Shown piece by piece: positions 25,109 through 35,241 of a stretch of DNA of 41,249 bases. Location of the stretch: contig CANFCG010000019.1 in the NCBI GenBank assembly GCA_947445115.1, positions 1 to 41,249 of the forward strand. Reading direction: 5' to 3'. The stretch's first letter is position 1. The number at the start of each line of letters is the position of its first letter. The DNA comes from Comamonadaceae bacterium. Lineage in GTDB: Bacteria; Pseudomonadota; Gammaproteobacteria; Burkholderiales; Burkholderiaceae_C. The translations under genes and the position numbers were made by a program. The notes beneath the pieces were generated by a model. It was not told the origin of the DNA. It worked only from the letters and a program-made list of their open reading frames with translations, and did not search any database.

Positions 25109-27580
25109 CTAGTGCTTCGTCTTGCTGGTGGGCATCACAATGGGGTCAGTGGCGGCTTGCAAGAGTCGATCTGTTTTGCTTGGCGTGCCCTCAAATGCAT
25201 CATCCGTCAAGGCCTGCGGAACACGCTCCAATGCAATCTCTAGTACCCGGTCAATCCAGCGAACAGGAATGATCTCTAGCGTGTCTTTGACGTTGCTCGG
25301 AATATCGGCTAAGTCTTTGATGTTGTCTTCTGGAATGATGACAGTCTTTATGCCGCCGCGTAGTGCCGCGAGCAATTTTTCTTTCAGACCGCCAATGGCG
25401 GTGACTTCACCGCGCAAGGTGATTTCCCCCGTCATGGCGACATCGGCGCGAACGGGGATGCCGGTAAGTGCCGACACGATTGAGGTGGTCATGGCTGCAC
25501 CAGCGCTAGGGCCGTCTTTGGGCGTACCACCATCAGGCACGTGGATGTGCAAGTCTTTTTTCTCGAACGCATCATCACGTATGCCCAAAAAGCGCGCTCT
25601 GCTGCGAACCACTGTCCGCGCCGCTTCAACCGACTCTTTCATGACGTCGCCCAAACTACCTGTTCTTGTGATGTTGCCTTTGCCTGGCATGACCGCAGTC
25701 TCGATGGTGAGCAAATCGCCGCCTACCTCTGTCCATGCCAAGCCAGCTACTTGACCGATTTGATTTTTCTTTTCTGCGCGGCCATAGTCGAACTTGCGAA
25801 CACCTAAAAAATTCATTAAGTTATCGGAATCAACCGTCACGCTGGTGCCGTAGGTTTTGAGTTGAATGCCTTTAACCACTTTGCGGCAGATGCTGGAGAG
25901 GTCACGCTCTAAATTACGAACACCGGCTTCGCGGGTGTAGTACCGAACCATGTCCCGGATTGCGGCTTCTTCCACAACCAGCTCTTCTGGTGCGAGCCCA
26001 TTATTTTTGAGTTGTTTTGGTAGCAAATAGCGAATCGCGATATTGGTTTTTTCGTCTTCGGTGTAGCCCGACAAACGGATCACTTCCATGCGGTCTAACA
26101 GCGCTGGCGGTATGTTGAGCGTATTGGACGTTGCCACAAACATCACGTCAGACAGATCAAAGTCGAGCTCGACGTAATGGTCGCTAAAAGTATGGTTTTG
26201 CTCGGGGTCTAAAACCTCTAGCAGCGCGCTTGATGGATCACCGCGAACGTCGGAGCCAATCTTGTCAATCTCATCTAAAAGGAAGAGGGGATTGCGAGTG
26301 CCAATTTTGCTAAGGCTTTGCAGCAGCTTGCCAGGCAGGGCGCCAATGTAGGTGCGGCGGTGACCGCGAATCTCGGCTTCGTCGCGCATACCGCCTAGCG
26401 CCATGCGAACGTATTTGCGGCCAGTGGCTTTTGCGATCGATTGACCTAGTGATGTTTTACCCACACCAGGCGGCCCTACCAAGCAAAGGATGGGCGCTTT
26501 CAGCTTGCCGACGCGCTGCTGTACTGCAAGATACTCCAAAATACGCTCTTTGACTTTGTCGAGCCCAAAGTGATCTTCATTCAGCACGCTATCAGCCAAG
26601 ACTAGGTCGTGTTTAATCTTGGTTTTTTTACTCCAAGGCAAATCAATTAGTACATCCACGTAGTTGCGAATGACTGTCGCTTCGGACGACATCGCGGACA
26701 TCGTCTTCAACTTGGCGACCTCCTTCAGCGCTTTCTTCTCTGCGTCTTTTGGCATCTTTGCCAGTTTTATTTTTTTCTCAAGCACAGCAGCGTCAGCGCT
26801 GTCGTCGCCATCATTGAGTTCTTTTTGAATCGCCTGTGCTTGTTCACGCAGATAGAAGTCACGTTGATTTTTGTCAACCGATTTTTTGACTTGTCCGCGG
26901 ATTTTTTTATCCACATTCAGAATGTCGATTTCACCCTCTAGCTGACGGAGCAACTCCTTCAGCCGTGCGGACAGATCAGTTAAACCCAAAATCGTTTGTT
27001 TTTGGGTCAGCTTAAATGGAATATGGGAGCTAATGGTGTCTGTCATGCGGCTCACATCATCTAAGCCGACAATCGATGCCATGATTTCCGTTGGAATTCG
27101 TCTGCTGAGTTTGGTGTAGGACTCAAACCGTTCAATCACCGCACGGCGCAGAGCTTCCAAATTTTTAGACGGTTTTGTCACGACTGGAATAAGTGGTGTG
27201 ATTTCTGCGCCATAAATTTCACCTTCTAAGCTTCGAATATCGTGTACGAGGGCGCGCTGTTGTCCCTCGATCAGTACTTTGACCGTGCCATCGGGAAGCT
27301 TGAGCATTTGTAAAATACTGCCCACGCAGCCAATATCAAAGAGGTCATCCGTCTTGAGATCATCATCTTTGTCGGCTTCAGCGCTAACACTTGCGCCCCC
27401 ATTTTTTTGCGTCAGCAATAGCACTTGCTTGGCACTGGCCATCGCAACTTCTAGAGCACGAATACTTTTGGCACGTCCCACAAAGAGAGGGATGACCATT
27501 TTGGGGTACATCACTACATCGCGTAGTGGTACAAGTGGCAGTACAACACGCTCTTCTAGCAGTAGAGTTTGACCAGACAT
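25109..27580 (-). CDS. lon: ATP-dependent Lon protease
   Basis: Lon is a cytoplasmic hexameric AAA+ serine protease that degrades misfolded and short-lived regulatory proteins. In this 823-residue protein the N-terminal substrate-binding domain (about 10-205) begins LPLVPLRDVVMYP. The AAA+ domain has Walker A GPPGVGKT (369-376) and Walker B FLLDEID (Asp436, Glu437). The protease domain has catalytic Ser692 in KDGPSAGAAM and Lys735 in GGLKEKLLAA, the correct 43 residues apart. The length is normal for bacterial LonA. It follows clpX on the same strand after 34 bases, in the common order tig-clpP-clpX-lon. I could not identify a heat-shock promoter in the gap by eye. Confidence 0.98.
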   Translation of the reverse strand: MSGQTLLLEERVVLPLVPLRDVVMYPKMVIPLFVGRAKSIRALEVAMASAKQVLLLTQKNGGASVSAEADKDDDLKTDDLFDIGCVGSILQMLKLPDGTVKVLIEGQQRALVHDIRSLEGEIYGAEITPLIPVVTKPSKNLEALRRAVIERFESYTKLSRRIPTEIMASIVGLDDVSRMTDTISSHIPFKLTQKQTILGLTDLSARLKELLRQLEGEIDILNVDKKIRGQVKKSVDKNQRDFYLREQAQAIQKELNDGDDSADAAVLEKKIKLAKMPKDAEKKALKEVAKLKTMSAMSSEATVIRNYVDVLIDLPWSKKTKIKHDLVLADSVLNEDHFGLDKVKERILEYLAVQQRVGKLKAPILCLVGPPGVGKTSLGQSIAKATGRKYVRMALGGMRDEAEIRGHRRTYIGALPGKLLQSLSKIGTRNPLFLLDEIDKIGSDVRGDPSSALLEVLDPEQNHTFSDHYVELDFDLSDVMFVATSNTLNIPPALLDRMEVIRLSGYTEDEKTNIAIRYLLPKQLKNNGLAPEELVVEEAAIRDMVRYYTREAGVRNLERDLSSICRKVVKGIQLKTYGTSVTVDSDNLMNFLGVRKFDYGRAEKKNQIGQVAGLAWTEVGGDLLTIETAVMPGKGNITRTGSLGDVMKESVEAARTVVRSRARFLGIRDDAFEKKDLHIHVPDGGTPKDGPSAGAAMTTSIVSALTGIPVRADVAMTGEITLRGEVTAIGGLKEKLLAALRGGIKTVIIPEDNIKDLADIPSNVKDTLEIIPVRWIDRVLEIALERVPQALTDDAFEGTPSKTDRLLQAATDPIVMPTSKTKH

Positions 27581-27614
27581 CGGGTATGACTCCTTCTAAT
27601 TTGAAACGCGCAGA

Positions 27615-28907
<1,293 letters not shown>

Positions 28908-28921
28908 GAAAGGTTTTCTGA

Positions 28922-29581
28922 TTAATTAGCGGCTGGCGTTTCAATTGTCGGGCGCGTAGAAATGACTTGATCGACTAAGCCGTACGCCATTGTTTCTTCT
29001 GCGCTCATCCAGTAGTCGCGCTCCATGTCTTTGGCGATTTTTTCTAACGGCTGCCCTGTGCGTTCCGCCAAAATTTTATTCAACTGTTCTCGTGTTTTTA
29101 AAATTTCACGGGCAGAAATTTCGATATCCGCGGCAGTGCCGCGTGCGCCGCCCGAAGGCTGGTGAATCATCACACTAGCGTTGGGTAATGCAATACGCTT
29201 TCCCTTAGCACCTGCAGCCAATAGGAAGGCACCCATGCTGGCCGCCATGCCCGTGCACAGCGTTGAAACATCAGGTTTGATGAAGTTCATCGTATCAAAA
29301 ATAGCCAATCCTGCACTGACGGAGCCGCCAGGGGAGTTGATGTAGAGGTAGATATCTTTCTCTGGGTTTTCGCTCTCTAAAAACAGCATTTGTGCGACCA
29401 CCAAATTAGCCATGTAGTCCTCAACGGGACCGACTAAAAAGATAATGCGCTCTTTGAGCAGGCGCGAGTAAATGTCATAGGCTCGCTCGCCACGCCCCGT
29501 GGTTTCAATCACCATCGGCACCATGCCAAGATCAGTGCCACGAGAAGGCATGGCGTCGAGAGAGTTTTGCATATTGAACAT
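28922..29581 (-). CDS. clpP: ATP-dependent Clp protease, proteolytic subunit ClpP
   Basis: ClpP forms the double-heptamer peptidase chamber served by ClpX and ClpA. This 219-residue protein has the catalytic triad Ser115 ([10 protein letters not shown]), His140 (VMIHQPSGG) and Asp189 (MERDYWM), with spacing equal to the E. coli enzyme. The oxyanion segment SPGGSVSAG is intact. The N-terminal 15-20 residues are probably a propeptide removed by self-processing. The start at 29581 has AAGGAT upstream; a second ATG three codons later is possible. It follows tig by 17 bases on the same strand. Confidence 0.98.
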   Translation of the reverse strand: MFNMQNSLDAMPSRGTDLGMVPMVIETTGRGERAYDIYSRLLKERIIFLVGPVEDYMANLVVAQMLFLESENPEKDIYLYINSPGGSVSAGLAIFDTMNFIKPDVSTLCTGMAASMGAFLLAAGAKGKRIALPNASVMIHQPSGGARGTAADIEISAREILKTREQLNKILAERTGQPLEKIAKDMERDYWMSAEETMAYGLVDQVISTRPTIETPAAN

Positions 29582-29598
29582 CGAGATCCTTTTGTCGT

Positions 29599-30912
29599 TT
29601 ATTGCTGAGCCATTAACTCATCGAAGTCAATAGACTTGGGGACAACTTTTGCTTTTGCAAGTACGAACTCGGTGACGTTGTTTTCCATCAAGATAGCATC
29701 GACTTCGCCAAGACGTTGGCGGTCGCCCATGTACCACTTCACGACTTCGGCTGGCTTTTCGTAGCTGGCGGCTAAATCGGCCACATGCGCTTTGATTTGC
29801 TCCATTGTGGTTTGCAAATTGTTGGCCTTCACCAATTCCGACACGATCAATCCAAGGCGAACACGGCGCTCTGCTTGTGGTGTAAAGATTTCGGTTGGGA
29901 TAGGAGCTTTTTCAGCGTCTTTGATGCCGCGCTGCTTGAGTTCGGCACGTGCGCCTTCCACCATGCGGTCGACTTCGGACTGCACAATAGTTTTTGGTAG
30001 CTCGAGATCGGCGTGGGCAATCAAAGCATCCATCACGGCCACTTTGTTTTTGTTGACCAAACGGAACTTTACTTCGCGCTCTAAGTTGCTACGGATGTCA
30101 GCCTTCAAACCAGCAACCGTTGCGTCTTTCACGCCAAGAGATTTAGCCAATTCGTCGTTGATTTCTGGCAAATGAGGCGCTTCATTTTTCTTGATCGTGA
30201 CCAAGAAGTCGGCCGTTTTTCCGGCGACATCTTTGCTTTGGTAGTCTTCTGGAAAGGCGAGCGGGAAAGTTTTGCTCTCGCCTGGCTTCATGCCGCGCAC
30301 GGCGTCATCAAACTCCTTCAGCATTTGGCCTTCGCCAACCAAGAACTGGAAGTCCGCCGCTTTGCCGCCGTCAAACAATTCGCCGTCTAATTTGCCTTCA
30401 AAATCAACGGTCACGCGATCACCCGCTTCAACGCCAGCATCCATGCCGCGCTGGGCAAAACTGCGACGTTGCTTTTGCAAGATGGCAACCGTTTTGTCAA
30501 TTGCCGCATCTGATACTTCGGATGTATATTTTTGAATTTCAGCGGTCGATAAATCCTTGATCGTGACTTCTGGATACACCTCGAAGAGGGCTTCAAATTT
30601 TAGCTCGTCGCTACCAGCGACAGACTCTAATTCGTTGATTTTTGGCTGGCCAGCGACGTTGACGTTAGCCTCAGTGACGGCCGCATTGAAAGCTGCGCCC
30701 ACGCGCTCGTTCATCACTTCGTATTGAGCGGAATAGCCATATTGCTGCGCCACAATGTTCATTGGCACTTTGCCTGGACGAAAGCCCGACATCTTGACGG
30801 TCTTTGCAATCTTTTTGAGGCGCGTTTCAACTTCGGTTGACAGGGCTGCTGCCGAGAGTGTGAGAGTGATTTTGCGCTCTAAAGCGACTAGCGTTTCTAC
30901 GGTAACTGCCAT
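29599..30912 (-). CDS. tig: Trigger factor (ribosome-associated chaperone and prolyl isomerase)
   Basis: Trigger factor binds the ribosome exit tunnel and shields nascent chains. The 437-residue protein has the ribosome-docking signature GFRPGKVP (residues 43-50) in the N-terminal domain. The FKBP-type isomerase domain is at about 160-245 ([20 protein letters not shown]), followed by the long helical C-terminal chaperone domain. Length is normal. It is the first protein gene of the quality-control block tig-clpP-clpX-lon and lies 38 bases after tRNA-Leu on the same strand, so it may share that upstream transcription or use a promoter in the short gap. Confidence 0.97.
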   Translation of the reverse strand: MAVTVETLVALERKITLTLSAAALSTEVETRLKKIAKTVKMSGFRPGKVPMNIVAQQYGYSAQYEVMNERVGAAFNAAVTEANVNVAGQPKINELESVAGSDELKFEALFEVYPEVTIKDLSTAEIQKYTSEVSDAAIDKTVAILQKQRRSFAQRGMDAGVEAGDRVTVDFEGKLDGELFDGGKAADFQFLVGEGQMLKEFDDAVRGMKPGESKTFPLAFPEDYQSKDVAGKTADFLVTIKKNEAPHLPEINDELAKSLGVKDATVAGLKADIRSNLEREVKFRLVNKNKVAVMDALIAHADLELPKTIVQSEVDRMVEGARAELKQRGIKDAEKAPIPTEIFTPQAERRVRLGLIVSELVKANNLQTTMEQIKAHVADLAASYEKPAEVVKWYMGDRQRLGEVDAILMENNVTEFVLAKAKVVPKSIDFDELMAQQ

Positions 30913-30950
30913 GATGGGGTAGCCTTCAAAGGGGATAGATAAAAGAAATT

Positions 30951-31037
30951 TGGTGCGCGGGGGGGGACTCGAACCCCCACACCATTGCTGGCGTCAGGAC
31001 CTAAACCTGGTGCGTCTACCAATTTCGCCACCCGCGC
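30951..31037 (-). tRNA. tRNA-Leu (anticodon TAG)
   Basis: An 87-base class II tRNA with a long variable arm and encoded CCA (30953-30951). The acceptor stem GCGCGGG/CCCGCGC is perfect, the D-arm has GGTAGACGC, the anticodon loop is TTTAGGT and the T-arm is GGGGGTTCGAGTCCCCC. TAG reads CTA and related leucine codons. It lies between hpnC (divergent) and tig (same strand). Frames that cross it are not real genes. Confidence 0.97.
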
Positions 31038-31083
31038 TTATAAAAATTCAAAGAGAATTAGGTCAACTATCTATTTTAGCTTC

Positions 31084-31830
31084 ATGTCACACGTCTCACA
31101 ACCCAAGCACTACGAAAACTTCCCTGTTGCGTCGCTTTTGTGCCCCAAACACCTGCGGCCAGCTGTGATGGCGCTCTATTGGTTTGCTCGCACGGCGGAC
31201 GATTTGGCAGATGAGGGAGATGCAACAGCCGCGCAGCGCCTCGTGGATTTAGCTGCATATCGAACCGATTTGCACCGCCAGTTAGGTGGCATCATTGACA
31301 AATATCAATGGCCCACGCTGTACTTGCACGATCTGCTCGATGCTTTTGAAAAAGATGTACGGGATACGGGCGCAGGCTACCACTACCAAACGCGCGACGA
31401 ACTGCTCGCCTATTGCCATCTATCAGCCAACCCCGTGGGGCGCTTGATGTTGCACCTGTTTGGGGTGGATGATGATGAATCCAAGCGCCAAAGCGATTTG
31501 ATTTGCAGCGCTTTGCAGCTCATTAATTTTTGGCAAGACGTGAGCGTGGATGTGCCGCGCGGACGGTTTTACCTCTTACCCAAAGAGGTCGACTCGCTAG
31601 AAGCTTTATGCAGATGGACTCGTGGGCTCATGATGACTGGTAGCCCTTTGTGCAAGAGGCTCTCCAGCAATGCTTCGTGGCGATTTGGCTTCGAGCTTCG
31701 GTTGGCGGTGCAGGGCGGGCTGCGCATTTTGGACAAAATCGAAGCGCAAGGTTTTGATACCGCCACCCAGCGCCCCAAGCTGCATGCATGGGATTGGTTT
31801 GTGGTTTTTGGCCGTGCGCTTCTGATGTAA
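31084..31830 (+). CDS. hpnC: Squalene/phytoene synthase family, HpnC (hydroxysqualene synthase)
   Basis: HpnC converts presqualene diphosphate to hydroxysqualene in the three-enzyme HpnCDE route to squalene, the hopanoid precursor. The 248-residue protein has the first Asp-rich motif DDLADE (39-44) and the second, FWQDVSVD. The start at MSHVSQPKHYENFPV (31084) matches the family; an earlier ATG lies inside tRNA-Leu. After the second motif the text runs GRFYLLPKEVDSLEALCRWTRGLM, where homologues as I recall them have about 20 more residues, so an in-frame shortening is suspected. The catalytic motifs are intact. hpnD follows after seven bases and hpnE lies 3.4 kb away. Confidence 0.88.
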   Translation: MSHVSQPKHYENFPVASLLCPKHLRPAVMALYWFARTADDLADEGDATAAQRLVDLAAYRTDLHRQLGGIIDKYQWPTLYLHDLLDAFEKDVRDTGAGYHYQTRDELLAYCHLSANPVGRLMLHLFGVDDDESKRQSDLICSALQLINFWQDVSVDVPRGRFYLLPKEVDSLEALCRWTRGLMMTGSPLCKRLSSNASWRFGFELRLAVQGGLRILDKIEAQGFDTATQRPKLHAWDWFVVFGRALLM

Positions 31831-31837
31831 TCAAGCC

Positions 31838-32698
31838 ATGACGACTCCTCAAACCTACGTTCAAGAAAAAGCAGCTGCTTCGGGCAGTAGTTTTTATTAC
31901 GCCTTTTTGTTTTTGCCCAAACCCAAACGCGCTGCGATTACGGCTTTCTATGCCTTTTGCCGAGAGGTCGATGATGCGGTTGATGAGGCCATAGACCCAG
32001 GCGTGGCCGCGACAAAGCTCGCGTGGTGGCGCAAAGAAGTGAGCGAGGCGTTTGCAGGTCAGCCCCATCATCCCGTGATGCTCGCCTTGCTGCCAGCCCT
32101 TGCTGCGCTTGGCCTCTCAGGCATCGTGCGAGCCGAACATCTCTTGCAAATCATTGAAGGCTGTGAGATGGATCTCACGCAAACACGTTACCTCGATCAG
32201 CCCAATTTAGAGCGGTATTGTCATTTAGTCGCTGGCGTTGTGGGCGAGGTTGCTGCGCTGATTTTTGGACAAGCCAACCAAGCGGCGGATGCGCCTACCA
32301 CCGCTTACGCGCACAAGCTAGGGCAGGCGTTGCAACTCACCAATATCCTGCGCGACGTGGGTGAGGATGCACGCAAGGGCCGCATTTATCTTCCTGTCAC
32401 TGAGCTGCAAAAATTTGATGTGAAAGCGCATGAGGTTTTGAATGCGATTGACTCTGAGCGTTTTGCCGCTTTAATGCAAGATCAAGCCATCAAGGCACAC
32501 CAGCTCTACGATGCGGCACTGGCGCTGCTGCCAGCCGAGGATCATCGCGCGCAAAAATCTGGCCTGATGATGGCGGCTATTTATCGCGATTTACTTCGTG
32601 AGATTGAGCGCTCCAACTTCCAAGTGCTGAACCAACGCATCAGCCTTACGCCATTGCGTAAATTTTGGCTGGCTTGGAAGGTGCAGGCGTTTGGGTGA
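31838..32698 (+). CDS. hpnD: Presqualene diphosphate synthase HpnD
   Basis: HpnD joins two farnesyl diphosphates to give presqualene diphosphate, the substrate of HpnC. The 286-residue protein begins with the family region SGSSFYYAFLFLPKPKRAAI. It has the first Asp-rich motif DDAVDE (45-50), a central YCHLVAGVVGE, and the second motif NILRDVGEDARKGRIYLP (Asp173, Asp177). Length is normal. It starts seven bases after hpnC and is probably co-transcribed. It ends ten bases from the stop of the convergent TonB-dependent receptor gene, with no terminator between. Confidence 0.94.
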   Translation: MTTPQTYVQEKAAASGSSFYYAFLFLPKPKRAAITAFYAFCREVDDAVDEAIDPGVAATKLAWWRKEVSEAFAGQPHHPVMLALLPALAALGLSGIVRAEHLLQIIEGCEMDLTQTRYLDQPNLERYCHLVAGVVGEVAALIFGQANQAADAPTTAYAHKLGQALQLTNILRDVGEDARKGRIYLPVTELQKFDVKAHEVLNAIDSERFAALMQDQAIKAHQLYDAALALLPAEDHRAQKSGLMMAAIYRDLLREIERSNFQVLNQRISLTPLRKFWLAWKVQAFG

Positions 32699-32708
32699 GC
32701 TGCGCAGT

Positions 32709-34826
32709 TTAAAAATTGCTATATAGCCCCACATAAAACCCACGGCTCGCGCCGTATTGCGGAGCACCGACGCCCACACCTGTGCCGTCGCGCAGCAAGT
32801 AGCTGCGATCAAACAAATTGATGACGGCGATGCGCCCCTCGATACTGCCTTGCCCTGCACGTCGCCATGTGTGCGTGAAGGCCGCATTCACCGTGGTGTA
32901 GCTGGGCAGCGTGGTCGAATTGGGTGCTCCGCCAGCAGGGGTGTTCCGCAGCCCACTGCCATAGATCACATCCGCGCTGACTTTGGAATTGCCAAAACGG
33001 TAGTGCGCGCCGCTAGAGGCCGAGAGCGTTTGGTTGTGATCGAGATAGACGTCGTGGTTGCTGATGTAGCTGAGCTGATTGGCTGAAAACAGCGATTGCC
33101 CCGACATAATGTTTTGCCCTTGCGCGGTTGCATGCGTCACATTGGCAAATGCGCCCCATTTGCGCTCTAGGTAAACGGCGGATAACTCTAGCCCTTTGGC
33201 GTAACCCATTTGATAGTTGAAAGGCGAGAGGATTAAGGCTTGACCGAATTGCCCTTCATCAATCAAGTTGTTGATTTTTTTGTAATAAGCGTTCGCGCCT
33301 AGTGTGAGCTTGGCGTCCACTTTGTGGCTCATGCCAAAGTCAAAATACTGTGTGCGCTCGGCTTTCACGGGGCTGGAGGTTGGCACGCTGGCTGCCGCAG
33401 TGGTCCCTGTGTAGAGGTTGATACTGCTTTGCGACGCCAGCTCTTGCGGCGGCGGTGTGAAATAGCGCGAATAGCCCGCGTGGTAAGACGTGCGGTCGTC
33501 TGGCTTGTATGCGGCGTTGATGCGTGGACTGAGTTGCTGTTCTTGGATGAAAGCACTGACACTGTCAAAGCGTAGCCCGTAGTTGACGGTCAGCGGCTTT
33601 GAGACACGCCATTCATCTTGCACATACAGGCTTGAAAGTGTTCCGATTTGGCTAGAGTTGTCAACGATGCTGACGGGCGTTGTGCTGGTTTGAGCACCCG
33701 AGCTATCGGCTGGGAAAGCAGTCACCAGGTTGTTGCTTTGGGTCAACTGGCGCGTGTACGCTACGCCTAAACGCAGTGTGTGCTCGGCGTTTAATTGATT
33801 GCTCAAATCAAACTGCACACCATTCGCTGAGTTGGATCGCATCGTATTGGATGCCGTACCCAGATAAGCCAAGTCGGCGTTGGTGTCGGGCGTGTAGCGC
33901 AGACTGGAGTATTGGTTAAAAAATGAAGCTTGATAGCTGATATCGCCTAGATTTTTTTGCAGCGTCAAGACAAGGAAATGATTGAGTTCGTTTTGGTTTC
34001 CATTAATTTGTGACGAGGGTATGGGTATATATCCTGCCTGCGTGTACTGGGGCGTTTGAGATGGATTGTTGGGAATTTGAAACTTGCCGTTGTAGCTGCC
34101 AAAAAGTAGTCCTAGTTTGGTCGATTCATCGACGGCATACGACAAATTGCCAAAAGTTTTGGTCTGCGACGTCCTGTCGTGCAAGGCATTGGCGCCGGGA
34201 GTGCGATTTTCAATCCCGAGTGAATTTGCCATGTGGCTGCCCGAGAGGTAGTACCGAAAATCCCCTTGTCCACCAAAGAGCTCAGCGCTTGGCTCGATGT
34301 GGTTGTGGCTGCCCATGAGTACACCCACGCGACCACCAGGAGTCGTGTCGCCTACTTTGGTGGTGATCTCCACAATGCCAGCCGTGCGCAGGCCATATTG
34401 AGCGGGCAGCGCACCTGTGACGAAGTCGATGCGATCGACGACGCGCGTACTCATCGATTGTCCAAAACCTGTGATGCTTTCTGGCAATTGCACGCCGTCA
34501 ATGCGGTACTGCACGTTTCCGTGGTCACCGCGAACGTGCATCGATCCAGAGCCTTTGGAGTCCTGCGCCACACCAGGCAGGCGCAGTAGCACTTCGCTGA
34601 TGGGCGTGTCGCTACCAAGGGCTTGCGCTTCAATGGCCTGCGTGTCGATGCGGTACACCGTGGCGCCAATTTTGGGTGACAGATTGGCCCCTTGCTCGGA
34701 GCGCCCTGACGTGATGACAACGGTGTCCAGTGAGGATGCGGTGGCCTCACCCTCGGCAAACGCGTCGAGGGGCATGACCAGCGATGTGCCAACCAAGCAG
34801 CAACAATGAAAAAAAAGGCGAGACAT
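32709..34826 (-). CDS. TonB-dependent outer-membrane receptor
   Basis: A 705-residue receptor. The signal peptide ends DAFA (about residue 24). The plug domain follows (LDTVVITSGRSEQGANLS, LLRLPGVAQDSKG, MHVRGDHGNVQYRIDGVQLP, GALPAQYGLRTAGIVEITTK), then a 22-strand-type barrel rich in aromatic/Tyr pairs ending GFYVGLYSNF with the C-terminal Phe needed for assembly. The start at 34826 has GGAGG six bases upstream, a strong site. Such receptors import siderophores, metals, cobalamin or glycans. The adjacent small His/Cys protein suggests a metal such as copper or zinc, which is inference only. It sits on the opposite strand between hpnD and hpnE. Confidence 0.92.
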   Translation of the reverse strand: MSRLFFHCCCLVGTSLVMPLDAFAEGEATASSLDTVVITSGRSEQGANLSPKIGATVYRIDTQAIEAQALGSDTPISEVLLRLPGVAQDSKGSGSMHVRGDHGNVQYRIDGVQLPESITGFGQSMSTRVVDRIDFVTGALPAQYGLRTAGIVEITTKVGDTTPGGRVGVLMGSHNHIEPSAELFGGQGDFRYYLSGSHMANSLGIENRTPGANALHDRTSQTKTFGNLSYAVDESTKLGLLFGSYNGKFQIPNNPSQTPQYTQAGYIPIPSSQINGNQNELNHFLVLTLQKNLGDISYQASFFNQYSSLRYTPDTNADLAYLGTASNTMRSNSANGVQFDLSNQLNAEHTLRLGVAYTRQLTQSNNLVTAFPADSSGAQTSTTPVSIVDNSSQIGTLSSLYVQDEWRVSKPLTVNYGLRFDSVSAFIQEQQLSPRINAAYKPDDRTSYHAGYSRYFTPPPQELASQSSINLYTGTTAAASVPTSSPVKAERTQYFDFGMSHKVDAKLTLGANAYYKKINNLIDEGQFGQALILSPFNYQMGYAKGLELSAVYLERKWGAFANVTHATAQGQNIMSGQSLFSANQLSYISNHDVYLDHNQTLSASSGAHYRFGNSKVSADVIYGSGLRNTPAGGAPNSTTLPSYTTVNAAFTHTWRRAGQGSIEGRIAVINLFDRSYLLRDGTGVGVGAPQYGASRGFYVGLYSNF

Positions 34827-34856
34827 AAAACCTCCATCAAAAAGCAAAGCAAGCAA

Positions 34857-34892
34857 CTTTTGGGGCGCGCCAAAAGGAGTTCGTTTTTGGCG
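34857..34892 (-). promoter_or_regulatory. Two competing inverted repeats in the leader of the TonB-dependent receptor
   Basis: CGCCAAAA (34868-34875) and TTTTGGCG (34885-34892) form a perfect 8-base stem with a nine-base loop. CTTTTGG (34857-34863) and CCAAAAG (34870-34876) form a second stem. Both use 34870-34875, so only one can form at a time. They lie between the small-protein stop and the receptor start, about 30 bases before the receptor Shine-Dalgarno. This could be an operator or an RNA switch; no T-tract is present. Confidence 0.4.
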
Positions 34893-34905
34893 ATGAGCCG
34901 ATCGC

Positions 34906-35241
34906 TTAATTGACTTGAGGTGGGCCGCAGCTGGGCGGCAGAACTAGCGCAGGTGCAGAAATCAGGTCGGGCGTGGCCGACACGAAAAGGAGCGTGTAGG
35001 CAACAACCATCGGCATGAGCAGCGGTACAGGGGACGCCGGTAACTCCACAACCTTATGCAGCACCATGCTGCAAACGAGGCAATCTTGTTCTTGTACCAA
35101 TGTCTCGTGGTGATGCCACATGGCTGTACAGACCAGCGCCACAAAGGCAAACAGCGCTAGCATCGACCACGCGCGTTGCAAGGCGGCTGCAAAAGCAGGA
35201 TGCGAGGGCGTTGACGTAGAAGTGGCGCGGTTTGCTAACAT
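34906..35241 (-). CDS. Small membrane protein with His and Cys motifs (DUF2946-like), possible metal handling
   Basis: From the ATG at 35241 the product has 111 residues. It has a first hydrophobic helix (about 24-42), then HHHE (43-46) and CLVC (Cys54, Cys57) followed by His62, a second hydrophobic stretch (about 71-90) and a C-terminal PPSCGPP. This pattern of helix, histidines, CxxC and Pro/Cys tail resembles DUF2946-type proteins that accompany TonB receptors for metals; I am not certain of the family. A GTG at 35265 with AGGGGA upstream is an alternative start. It lies upstream of the receptor gene on the same strand. Its 5' end overlaps the divergent hpnE start. Confidence 0.65.
   Translation of the reverse strand: MLANRATSTSTPSHPAFAAALQRAWSMLALFAFVALVCTAMWHHHETLVQEQDCLVCSMVLHKVVELPASPVPLLMPMVVAYTLLFVSATPDLISAPALVLPPSCGPPQVN

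Noticed and set aside
30950-31168. Open frames over 30950-31168 suggesting a small gene before hpnC
   Set aside because: They run through the complete tRNA-Leu gene and the hpnC start in another frame; no family match.
35120-35239. 40-codon upstream extension of hpnE
   Set aside because: It is antisense to the small membrane protein and precedes the FAD-binding start region that defines the family N-terminus.
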